The position numbers and the translations under genes are program-made. Positions 22,363-32,626 of a stretch of DNA of 64,000 nt are shown here, piece by piece. Source of the stretch: Amborella trichopoda (Eukaryota; Streptophyta; Magnoliopsida; Amborellales; Amborellaceae); the NCBI RefSeq assembly GCF_000471905.2, contig NW_006499436.1, positions 6,526,633-6,590,632 of the forward strand. The letters are read 5' to 3'. The notes under the pieces were generated by a model. It worked only from the letters and a program-made list of their open reading frames with translations. It did no database searches and had not been told where the DNA came from. Position 1 is the first letter of the stretch, and each line of letters starts with the position of its first letter.

Positions 22363-24317
22363 GAGACTGGAGACCACGTCATTTACCCTTTTTTTTTTTC
22401 TTCCTTATAGTCTCAAATGTGACTACCGTAAGAAAGAGAGAAGGGAGTTGCAGCAAAATAAGCTTCCTACCCTAAGAACCACCATCAGACAGCACAAATG
22501 CCTTTACATTTCTTGTACTGTAGCTCGGGGGCAACACAACGATCAAGAACTGCAGGCATTGAATCTTTATGGATTTCAACATTTACCCTGAACCACCATC
22601 AGACAGCACAAATGCCATTACACTCCTTGTGCGGAAGCTCGGGGGCAACACAACGATTATGGATTTCAACATTTACCCAGAACTAAAATTCAAAAACAAC
22701 AAAAATATTAAAAAATGAAAAAAAAAAAAAAAAAAAAAAAACAAACAAGTGGGTACAGAATTTCAGCCTCTAAGTTTCTGTAAGGAACTAAATCCAACTC
22801 ATGAAATTCAATCAAGCTCACAATAGAATAGGGCGGCCTGGACCCACCCACATAGGTAGGAGAATGCTTTTTGTCGTAGATTTTTTCAAATCACCTCCAC
22901 CTTGTTAAAAATTTCAATAATACAGTTATTTTTTGAGCTACCCCACAAATGCAAGGTCTAAAGTCAAATTTTGAGGGGTGTTTTGAGTTATAGCTTTTTG
23001 TGAGCTACAAATCAAATTCTTTTTTGTTGATCATAGGGATGAGTAAAGATCAACTATAATTGTCAGATCAAACAAATGCCTCCTACCATGAGTTTTGGGA
23101 CCAAGTGCTAACAGTTTCCAAGCTAAACACCTGAACTTTATCCATTTCCATAACTTTCAAATAGTTTCAAGCACCAAATTTTGCATATTTCCTCTAAGAC
23201 CAATCTCCCCTATAATGGTCAAAGCCCGTACCCTACACGGGCACTCATAGGAGAAAAGGCATCCCTCAGCAGTAAACAGGAAACACTGCTTTTGGAATTA
23301 ATCAGCCACTTTAACTCCTTACACCTTAATAGAAAAAACACGAATAAGCATTCTAAAGAAAAATCAAAACTAAACAGAACGGGTGAGAGATTGTATCAGC
23401 AATATCTCTTCTGCCGTGCTATTATTATATGATATCAGTGTTTGCAGTGCTGAAAACCCAAATTCATAAAATCTTAAAAAGTATTGTCCCAATGAAGCTG
23501 AAACTTAGGGCTATGGTTTCATCTTGATGCCTACTGATTAAGCGCATCAATCAATTCTCTTTCCTAAAGAACGACCACATTTCTAATGGATTATTGTACA
23601 TCAATGACCACATTGCTGATGGATTATTGTATATTGAGGTGTTGAATTCTGGCTATAGGATTTAGGCCAGATCATGCTTTTCAGGAGTCTGTTGTAATGT
23701 GTATTTCTATTCTTTTTAATTTGATGTGTAATGATAGAAAATAATAAAGAATTTCCTCCAAGGAAAAATAGTTGGAAATCCAATAACAAAGCACCAGAAA
23801 AATGGCAGCTTCAATAGTTATCCTAACACCACCAAACCCTCCCTCATAGCCCTAACAATATTCCCAACATCAATAGAACTCTAAATTTCATGCCCTAACA
23901 GTATTTCCACCATCATTAAAATTCTAAATTTCATTAAACAACCATCATGTATTTTCATGTCTCATAAGTCACAAGAAAATAATTGATGAAACATCAATAG
24001 CTCCAAACAGAACAAAAGCAGAAAGTGGAATTTGAGGCAATATCGCAGGGTATAACAGCACCACAGTAGCTAATATCAAGGTTATAGAAGACACGGGTAA
24101 TAGAAGGAAACCCCAAGAAAGATATTTTCAAATTAACTAGCTGATTTGAATGTACATCAATAATATCACATGGAACCTCACGAAATTCCCCAAAACATTC
24201 TAAGACACCAAGTGAAAGTCAATGGCCAAGGAAATAACACCTGGACACCCATCAACAATGAATAAAACTAAACACCATATGTGAGTCAAGAATGGTAAAG
24301 AAGGGGAACATGGTTAG
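22363..24317. other. Non-coding stretch upstream-side of the SANT gene's 3' end
   Basis: Contains the 114-bp tandem duplication (22476-22682), a poly-A run (about 22717-22740) and a 34-bp direct repeat around 23570-23635 (GACCACATT..T.ATGGATTATTGTA). No gene seen. The last few hundred bases before 24317 should hold the 3' UTR of the SANT-like gene. Confidence 0.5.
22476..22682. repeat. Tandem duplication, 114-bp unit
   Basis: GAACCACCATCAGACAGCAC...GGATTTCAACATTTACCC is present at 22476-22589 and, with a 20-bp deletion, at 22590-22682. Confidence 0.88.
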
Positions 24318-25631
24318 TTACCCATCAACAATGAATTGGTCATCATGGTTGTCTTCACTAGCCCTCCCCTCACCATGAACAATACCATTAACATGGTGCA
24401 TATTTTGCATCATTTGTGAAAGATAAGGGTTTCCACCAACTGGGTGATCTGAGAGGCCACCTGAATGGCCAGTCCATTGAGAGAGAAAACCAAGCAATTG
24501 GTTTATCAGGTTTTGTTGTTCTTGCACTATTCTGGCCTGAATTTGATCCATTGCAACCCTATGTTGACTCAACATATCATCCATTTTCTTCCTCCACTCC
24601 AGTCTCCTCCTCTCCATCCTCTCTTCCCATTCTCTCTCTCTTAAGAGGTCTTCTTCTCTCCTCCTTTTCTCTCTCTCAGCACTTTCTCTCTCCATGGCCT
24701 CCCACTCTCGCACCCACTCCTGCCTGGACTTCTCTCTAACTTGCTCTCTCTCCTCCCTCTCCCTCTCACACTCTTCCAAATTCCTCTCTCTTTCCTCCTC
24801 AGCTTCAAGCCTAAACTGCTCCCGTCTCTGTCGCTCTCTCTCCCTCTCCACCTCGCGCTCCTCGTGCCTCGCCTCTCGCTCTCTTAATTGTGCAAATTGG
24901 TTTGCTAAATAAACCCAGAACCTATTACATACTACCTGCCCAGGCCCCTTTCCTCCATCCCCAAACCTCAAAAATCTCTTCTTTTTCCTCTGCCTTGATT
25001 CCATAGGCTCCACTTCTTCATAATCAAACCCTTCTCTATCATCCTTTACAAAATTCTCCTCTCTCTCATCTCCCTCATACTCAAAGCCCAATCCTAAACC
25101 CAACAAACCATTCCCGTTCCCATTCTCATTGCCACACTCAATAGCTATATCAGTCTCAGAACCTAAACCCAAAACCCCCATCTCTGACGTTCCACAGCCA
25201 CCTGAATTATTTTTACCATTCTCCATGTTCATCGAATCGTTAAACCCTAAAGCCACATCTCCAAATACATCTTTATACCTAAGGAAATTGGGCCAGTGGG
25301 TTAGGCCTTCAAGCCAATCAAACTCTTCTTGCTCAATCGATCCATCAGAAGCAACACTTTTTCTGATCTTTTGCTTTACTCCAAGGTATTGGTGCCTCAT
25401 GTTCTGGACCTTCGTAGAAGCATCCTTCCATGTCCATTGCCATGGAAAAGCAAGAGGATCTTGAGAATGGTGCATAAGGTTAACCTCGGAAGCAATAGGC
25501 CTGAACTTCTTCTCTCTGGTTTTCATCCTGGCTAGGGTTCCATTCGCCATCATTTCCGCATATTTGTCGATTAAGGTTCTTTCCTCTTCCTCTGTCCATT
25601 TCTTCCTTCTCATGGGCATAATGGAAGGCAT
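24318..25631 (-). CDS. Myb/SANT-like (trihelix-type) protein with charged coiled coil
   Basis: A single uninterrupted frame of 437 codons. Residues 8-95 form a plant Myb/SANT-like DNA-binding domain: RRKKWTEEEERTLIDKYAEM, then FRPIASEVN, WTWKDASTKVQNMRHQYLGV as the third helix, and EEFDWLEGLTHWPNFLRYKD closing it. Residues 130-215 are acidic and Gly/Asn-rich. A basic patch RQRKKKRF lies near 220. Residues 245-365 are almost only Arg, Glu and Gln (for example EREREEREQVREKSRQEW), a long single helix or coiled coil. A Gln-rich helix and an acidic tail follow. The likely role is nuclear DNA binding and oligomerisation; targets are unknown. The ATG at 25631 is chosen as the longest; a second Met lies six codons in. 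No intron is needed. The end GTTGATGGGTAA could also be read as a splice donor, so a longer spliced form cannot be excluded. Confidence 0.85.
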   Translation of the reverse strand: MPSIMPMRRKKWTEEEERTLIDKYAEMMANGTLARMKTREKKFRPIASEVNLMHHSQDPLAFPWQWTWKDASTKVQNMRHQYLGVKQKIRKSVASDGSIEQEEFDWLEGLTHWPNFLRYKDVFGDVALGFNDSMNMENGKNNSGGCGTSEMGVLGLGSETDIAIECGNENGNGNGLLGLGLGFEYEGDEREENFVKDDREGFDYEEVEPMESRQRKKKRFLRFGDGGKGPGQVVCNRFWVYLANQFAQLREREARHEEREVERERERQRREQFRLEAEEERERNLEECEREREEREQVREKSRQEWVREWEAMERESAEREKRRREEDLLREREWEERMERRRLEWRKKMDDMLSQHRVAMDQIQARIVQEQQNLINQLLGFLSQWTGHSGGLSDHPVGGNPYLSQMMQNMHHVNGIVHGEGRASEDNHDDQFIVDG

Positions 25632-26143
25632 GGATTAGTGCTTCTCAGCCAAAAGAAACTTATCCATGGATCAAGGTATTGAACTCTCGATATTTCCAGA
25701 GCTAAAAGAGAGTACTACTGAGCCGATTAGGGCACATGGGAGTGAGCACACAAAGAGCACCTATTGAGAAGCAGAAGAAGAGAAGGGTTGCCGAGTGACC
25801 GACCAAAATGAGAGTGAACCGTTAAATTAGGTTTAGGGTTTCTTGATCGGCCATGGATCTTGAGCGAACGGATCTACAGAGAGAGTGAAAGAGAGAGCAA
25901 AAATAGTGGAATAGAACAGTGACTTGCAGAGATATGTGCCCTTAACGCGAGATGACGACTCGGAGTGAGTGATATTGAGCTTTTAGAGAGGCGGATGTAC
26001 AATGCTCCTGCGGTAGCATATTGTAAATTTACTTCTACAAGGAATTTTTTAATATAAGATTTTTGGGATCCAAATTATAGGGGCAGAATGGCATATCAAC
26101 AATCTTGAGCAATAAAAACATAGATTTTATTTTTATTTTTATT
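25632..26143 (-). promoter_or_regulatory. 5' leader and promoter region of the SANT-like gene
   Basis: Upstream of the start codon the transcribed strand is CT-rich (GA-rich on plus at about 25877-25900), as in the leaders of the other genes here. No TATA box can be assigned with confidence. The MITE at 26152 lies about 520 bp upstream of the ATG. Confidence 0.4.
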
Positions 26144-26616
26144 TTTTTTATGGGAAAGCTTTTTATGTTCTTCCTACAACATAGAAGTTTTATGTTCCCC
26201 CTACCATCCAGCCGTCCATTTTTTATCAAGAGAGTCATTTATCATTTGATCTTAGATCCGACATCTCATTGGGGCGCACGTATAAAAAATATTAATAATA
26301 AATTTTTGATAAAAAATAATGACCAAAATACTCTTTGAATCTTTCAAAAGTATTTTGGTCATTTTATTTTATTGAAAATATTGTTTTTATATTTTTTTGT
26401 TATATTTTTCGTTAGTGCAAGTTTGATATAGGAATGGACTTCCAAAATTTGATGTCAAAATAGTTTATAGAAAAAAAATTAAAAACAAAACAGTGTAAAG
26501 ATGTGACATTGTGATTGGGGCAATCTTAGCCCTCCATTAAAAAATGAACGGTTGGATAAGGTGAACATAAAACTTGTATGTTGTAGAGGGTACACAAAAA
26601 GCTCTCCCTTTTTTAT
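26144..26616. repeat. 8-bp flanking duplication of the 26.15-kb MITE
   Basis: TTTTTTAT at 26144-26151 and at 26609-26616. The sequence is low in complexity, so this supports the element limits only weakly. Confidence 0.5.
26152..26608. mobile_element. MITE with about 75-bp TIRs (MULE- or hAT-like)
   Basis: Left end GGGAAAGCTTTTTATGTTCT and right end reverse complement GGGAGAGCTTTTTGTGTACC. Both continue through CTACAACATA(G/C)AAGTTTTATGTTC and CCGT(C/T)CATTTTTTA. Long TIRs that start with GGGAAA fit non-autonomous MULEs, though the visible duplication is 8 rather than 9 bp. No coding. Confidence 0.75.
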
Positions 26617-28055
26617 ATTTGCATCTAGGGTTTTTAAAATCGTCAAACCGGTATGGGTTGTAGTGGCGAATTCTTAGTCGGACTTGGGTGAATCATTCTT
26701 TGTAACGATCCAAAAAATCAAGCCTAGGTGCTCAATTTTTCATTTGTTTTGTTTAGGTGTGATCTCGGCCTGGGCTTTTATTTCATTTATTTTTTATTTT
26801 TAGTTTATTTGGACCTGCCCAGCCTGGCTTTAGGTCTTTTTTGGCCCCGTAAAAGTCGGGCCAGGCTGGGCCTAAACCAACCTCATGGGACTAGGCCAGG
26901 CCTATCCCTTCAGAGTCCAGTGGGGACGGTAGGGAGCAGGGTCGTGACTGGACGTTTTCTCCTGCTATCAACAAAAGGCTGAGGACCTTAACCTCTTTTG
27001 AATGGGCCGACCCAATAGTAAAAATTTTAGGGCACGGCTAAATTAATGTCCTAAGATTGAACAAGAACCATCAAGTTTTTAGAGCTCAAGATCTAGGTGT
27101 TCAAGTACTTAAAATCTTTTTTTTTTTTTTAAATAATCATTCTATGATATGTATCGTAAAATTTCGATAAAAAAATCCTCCAAAGTTACTCTTTTCTCTA
27201 AGGGAGTTGATGTACAGTATCCTTCATGGGAGCCAGTTATACATGCTCTTCCACAAATGCAACAGTAATGATAGCATAAAGAAGTTGAAATTTTGGATCG
27301 TAAGCAATAAATTTATCTTTATTACAAAAATCACAATCATCTTTAGCTTTTATCCAGAAAAATTAAATAAATGTCACAATCACACCTAGTTTTCTTCTAT
27401 AAAATCAGGTTGGGAGGCTGGAGTGTTTATCATTTTTCCATATAAAGTCTAGAAAACAAAGGTAAAAGGTCTTACGATATATTTCTCCCGAAATTTTGTA
27501 TAGAGCTCGTATAATGTGTTCTCCCAGAAGTGCAATGTATACTTGCTCACTTAGGTAAAAAAACATAGGAGTACTTTGTTGAATTTAAATTTTTTTTTAT
27601 CCATTTTAGAATAACTAGATCAACATTTCTATAAAGTGGACAATGGTATCCGATCACTATGATTAAGCAGTCCGATATCTAATTAATCTTAGGATGTTAT
27701 GTTTTATGGACAAACAAAGTGCATATGTTTTTATCTTTTCCTTCTTTTGAAGTTGGTCACTAGGTTGAAAAGGTTACATCTGTAAAATTTGTGCCATGAA
27801 ATACTCTTAGATCCTTGAGGGAGTACATAATATTTTGAAAATCTTTTCACATTTTCTGCAATATGCACCCATCTGCTAGCTATAACAGGTTCCCATCCGG
27901 CCATCCCAAAAGGCGAGGTGTGTAAGTGAATAGTATGGTACCTATGTATTTAATGTTTTCTTGAATTCCTCTTGCAAAAACGAGACAAGAAGCAAGACTT
28001 TGTCCCATTCTCTTCTTTAATGCAAGCCCACATTATGGATGGAAACAAGAGAAGC
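26617..28055. other. Non-coding stretch
   Basis: No gene seen. At 26790-26910 there is a GC-rich block with CCCAGCCTGGC and, inverted, GGCCAGGCTGGG, possibly the remains of a hAT MITE, but I could not define ends. Confidence 0.45.
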
Positions 28056-28089
28056 AGGGTAGGGGCCTAAATCCCCACGGACTTATCAC

Positions 28090-28330
28090 TTTTTTTTAGA
28101 AAAGAGCTCAAGTTTAATTGGTTAGCGCTTGATGATTTGCAATGTTGCGTCTTAGGCTTAACTCCTACCAAGATAGAGGCCTAAATCCCCACTTACTTAC
28201 CACTTTTTTAGAAAAAGAGCCAGGGCTTAATTAGTTAGTGCTTGAAAAAGAGCCAGGACTTAATTAGTTAGTGCTTGATAATTTGTAACGCTGCGTCCTA
28301 GGCTCAATTCCTATCAAAGGTAGAGCCCCC
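28090..28330 (+). repeat. tRNA-like (SINE-type) repeats in tandem
   Basis: The unit AATTGGTTAGCGCTTGATGA...TAGGCTTAACTCCTACC occurs at about 28112-28172. A truncated copy follows at 28225-28250, and a third at 28258-28318 (TTAGTTAGTGCTTGATAATT...TAGGCTCAATTCCTATC). TGGTTAGCGCTTG resembles a Pol III A box and GGCTCAATTCC a B box at tRNA-like spacing. This suggests a tRNA-derived SINE, decayed. Confidence 0.45.
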
Positions 28331-28340
28331 CCCCCACTGA

Positions 28341-31300
28341 CTCACCTAAAAAAAAAAAACAAGAAAAGCAGGGTAGGTTCAAAGCAGCCCAGATCCTAAA
28401 ATCACAACCCTAGATCTTAAAGTGAGAAACCCAAAGATAACAACAAGAAGTTGGCTTTGATACTAGTTGAATGCCCAGGTAGAAATGGAAACTTTGAACC
28501 CTAAACCTTAAACCTTAAATCCTAAACTTAAAATGGTCATTGGCTTGAAAGCTTGGAATTGGCTATCTTCCATTGATGCACTAAGATCCTATTTAGGGCT
28601 AAGCACAGAGCAAGCATCGATCAAGTCATTCTCTTTACAAGAACAAGAATGTCAATATTAAACTCAATTACCCTCTAAGCCTTTAAGTTAATTGAGGCCC
28701 TTCAAGTTCAAGATGAATCCCTAGGCTATTCTAGGTTCTAATCCTTTTATTAAGTACTCCCTTCTTCAAGTTCAAGTCTCTAGTTCATGGACCTTCAAGG
28801 ACCGAGGAGAAGGCTGCCTCTATATTCTCTGTCTGATCCGGGTACCAACTTTGGATGCCAGGCCTATGCGCCCAGCCCGCACCAAGTGAGCTTCTTTTCT
28901 AGGCCAATGAATTGCAAAAGCAAAGCCTTGAGGCTAACCATCTGCAATCCATAATTCAATGGAACTCTCTCTGTGTATCGACATTTTAATTGATCTTGTT
29001 TCATGCTAATCGAGGTGGGGCAGACTTCGAGTCATCTCACCTCAGATTTTTGCACATAACACATCACAAAGGGGCATCTATAACTAATTCTATCCATGTC
29101 ATCTCCCTTGAAATGTTTTCAGACTCATTCCCCAAGCTTTTTAAGGGCTGCCTTGGAGGAGTTTTTCCATCGAGACAGCTTTCTGGTTATCTAGTAAATG
29201 GTACACCCACTCGAGGAAGATGAACTTGTACCAGTTGTATTCGGTTAGGGAGGAGATGGACATAGCCAATATTGCTCGTCTATTTACGCTGCAAATCTTC
29301 CCTGGAACAGTAGAAGTGAATTCGAATGGTAGCAAGTAGGTTTTTGATCATATAGGAATTTCTCATCCATAAATACCATATCGGTCTCTGTTGTCCCAAT
29401 CTCCTTCAGCCTTGTGTCGTCCTTTCGTCTTCTGTCAAACTGATTCCACCTGCACCGCAGAGTTCCCAAGAGACCCTGAGTGAGAAGACTGAGGGTGTAG
29501 CATTGAGATTTTTCCTCAGCAAGATGAGCGTTGGCTGCTGCAACCATAAAACTCAAACACTAACTAATCTGTTTGGGATTATGGCTATCAACTGACCAAG
29601 GAGAATGACTAAAGTTGAACTCCCCTTGGAAGAGAATGAGATTCTCGTAAGTTAGGTCAATGGACATTGGCTAGCTTTCTTTGGAAATCATGAATGAATC
29701 AACTGAATCCCTTAAAGCAATATGACCTGTCATTATTGGTATAAAACTAGTCTAGGAGTCGTCCTAACTGTTTCTTAATCAGAGTCTCCACCATGCATTG
29801 CTTCCACTTGCCTAGAAGCAGAAAAGGTCGCTTGGTGCCCACTTCCTTGACTTTTGTGCCAAAGGATGCATTGGCTCCTTCATCTTTAGGCTGCTTTGCC
29901 TGGGTCCTTGCTTGTATGAAGGCCAGTGTTCAGAGAGAGGGTTACCTTAGGCTATTTGTGGATCTAGTGAAATTGAGGAATTAGTCTTTTGAAATTGTCC
30001 ATGGAAAGGATTAATTTCTTGACCTGCTTGTCCAGATGCTCTTCTACCTTTAGATTGATGTCCTTCATTGCAGTATTGGTCCAATTTAATTGCTAGTAAA
30101 GAAGATCTTGGTTTGAGTTTTCTTCAGATAAGATTAGATTAGCAGCTTCTTTTCATCCCCTTCATAATAGAGATGGCAAATGTTGGGAAAAGAGGAGACT
30201 TCGTGTTCTCCCCCTCAAGCTCAAGTCAAATTGGACCTCCTAGTTGTTGCTATTTGGCCTCTAGAGGCCAAATCTAGAAGTGAGGAGTGGTCGTCGCCTT
30301 GTATGCCCATCACTCCTTATTCCCATCCTTCAATTTCAGTCATATTGGCCCAACCAGAGTCTTCTATAGAGGTCTTTCAGGTATTCTTTGTGCAATCGGT
30401 CGGCTTCCTCGAAGGTAGCAAAAGAATTTCTGATTACTAGTCTCTCATAGACGAAGTCTAGGAGAATAACCCTTGTCCTATTTCGGAGATGGATTCCCGG
30501 TGGCTTGTCATATTCTCTCAACCACCACAGCTCCATTCAGGGATCTTGGAGTACTGCTCCTGCAGAGGAGAAATGGCATCGGAGTCCTCCCGTAGTCCAA
30601 CTTTAATCAGGGAAGGTTAGAAATATTTGGGAGCTGAAGGAGTAATATCAACCATCTACTATCCATTGGCAACCTTGACCATATGCCAACAAGTAGTAAG
30701 GGACCAGTACTATCAGGATCAACATCTTTTTTGCCTTGTTTCCTCTCTTTTAGCACCATGGAGTCTTAGGACACCAAAACCCAATACAAAAGCATAACAA
30801 GCAATTTTACTCAAAAGAAACGCGAGCCATCAATAGGACAAGATAATGATCATGGGATCTACAAAATTAAGTATAGCTGCTAGGAATAGGCACGACTGCA
30901 TGTTTCGTGAGGGAGTTTGTGCCACCTTTGAACTGCTTGTACTTTGCTTTCCGAATTGAGAGAGCCTAAAGGCAAGTTAATGTTACATAAAAACAGCTTG
31001 TGTTTAAGAAGCTCAAGCCTTCTGCATGTTAAACAAATTATTTGAAAAACGTTGGGGTAGTTAATCATTAAATCTGGCAACCACAATTCCCATTGCTTTT
31101 GCAAATGTAAATCAATGGCACCATCGTTTTCAGAGTCATCAAAGTAAGGAGGATAGGTCTTGCACCAACCTTTTCCAGGAATCACAACAAAAATGTCAAG
31201 GGATACCAGTTGACTGACAACTAGAGGGTGTGAGTTAAGACGTTTGAAACAACAATATTGGGGAGGAATTCTGTGATGTGTTGGGTGTAGTTACTAAAAT

Positions 31301-31615
31301 ACCAAGTGGAAATTAAGGACCCTGTTTGGGCAGCCTAAGAACCTCTCATTAAGCAATGGGGTCATTTGAAAACAACTAATTTCTGTCCCTTTTTTTCCTC
31401 TCTTTTTTTTTTGGGGTTGGTTGTGGGGGGGCAAGTTTGAGGCCATTTAAAAGAAAGGGCCTCTCCCCTAAATAGCAGAGGAGACCAAGCTACCCCTCCT
31501 TTCGCTCCCAAATGGGTAAGGGAGAGAACGGTCTTATTCCCTAATAACTACTCCATCCCAATAGGACATAATCGTCTTAAAGTAAATGTAAATGCCACTA
31601 CCAATGTTTTTGTAT

Positions 31616-31668
<53 letters not shown>

Positions 31669-32200
31669 AAAATCAGACAATTTATTAGACTAAGAATATC
31701 AAGGTTCTCTTGTCAACCAATTTTGCATTCAGCAATCATTCTGCCCTAATAGGGGCCTTATATAAAGGAAAAAACAATGAGGAAAATTAACTAAACCCTA
31801 AACACTAATCCCAATCTGATTTCAAACCTTAAGGAAAGATAATCAGGAGATGAATACATGTCTGCCTTCTTCCATAGGGGCCGATAGTGCCTGGGCAGCT
31901 TGGCCATTACTTTGGTTGCATGGTTGCATATTGGTTGCCTGTTTCCTTCGCATCCCATTAGCGATTTTCTTTTGGTGCTCTAAACAACATAAAAACAAAA
32001 AAGGAAAAACGAGAAAAAAAATATCATCCTTCCGACCAAAACTCACTAACAAGTAGCAAAACTCATTTGTTCATGTATATTGCCTAGGAAAGTACACTAT
32101 GGTAGATGCTTATACCGGTGATTAATATCATTCCCACATCCATATTCAACAAAGGATAGGGGAGGCCACCACTTCCTTCACTTAAGCCCACCAATGCCCA
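28341..32200 (-). other. Unidentified region with degenerate coding-like stretches
   Basis: The minus strand between about 29100 and 31200 contains several short open stretches with protein-like composition (29141-29335, 29284-29556, 30336-30536, 30880-31185). The best is 30336-30536, with EEADRLHKEYLKDLYRRLW. I do not recognise the family. A degraded retroelement or pararetrovirus-like relic is one option, a lost host gene another. Treated as a fossil. No terminal repeats were found. Confidence 0.3.
31617..31666. repeat. Microsatellite (GT)n(GA)n
   Basis: A GT run followed without break by a GA run, non-coding. Confidence 0.95.
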
Positions 32201-32454
32201 CTTCAGAAAATCATGACTCATCTCCACCATCCATGGAAATATATACTATAACAGATGTGTGGTAAACCTTTCTTTGGGGCATCTTTTATGTGTCCAGAGG
32301 CAGTAGTTGGCTGCCCAATTTTGATATGATGGCTAGGAGTCGCCTGACAATAATGCCGGTGGCCATAATGGTACCACCACCATATATTTTTGCCAGCCAC
32401 ACCAAAATGATGGTATGTAATGTGCATTATATGCTGTGAGATTGTGTTTGCAAA

Positions 32455-32626
32455 TCACAAACGAGAAGAAACAATTACGTCCACAGGATCAGATGGTTTC
32501 TTACTCTTGTTTGTTATGGCATTACGTGTCATTGTCAGGAAGTCATCCCAATTGAAACGGCGCAACTCTTCCTTCTCCTCCTCTGAGAGCTCGAAATTTG
32601 GTTCTCTCCCACACATAAAAGCTGCC
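32455..32626 (-). CDS. APD1-like gene, exon 5
   Basis: The acceptor TTTTATAAGCAG precedes GGCAGCTTTTATG. It codes the end of the AP2 domain (AAFMCGREPNFELSEEEKEE) and the tail to the TGA at 32455-32457. The 172 bp include 56 full codons plus stop. Confidence 0.9.

Noticed and set aside
24416-25535. Plus-strand Ser-rich frames opposite the SANT-like gene
   Set aside because: They result from the GAG/GAA-rich coiled-coil codons read on the other strand.
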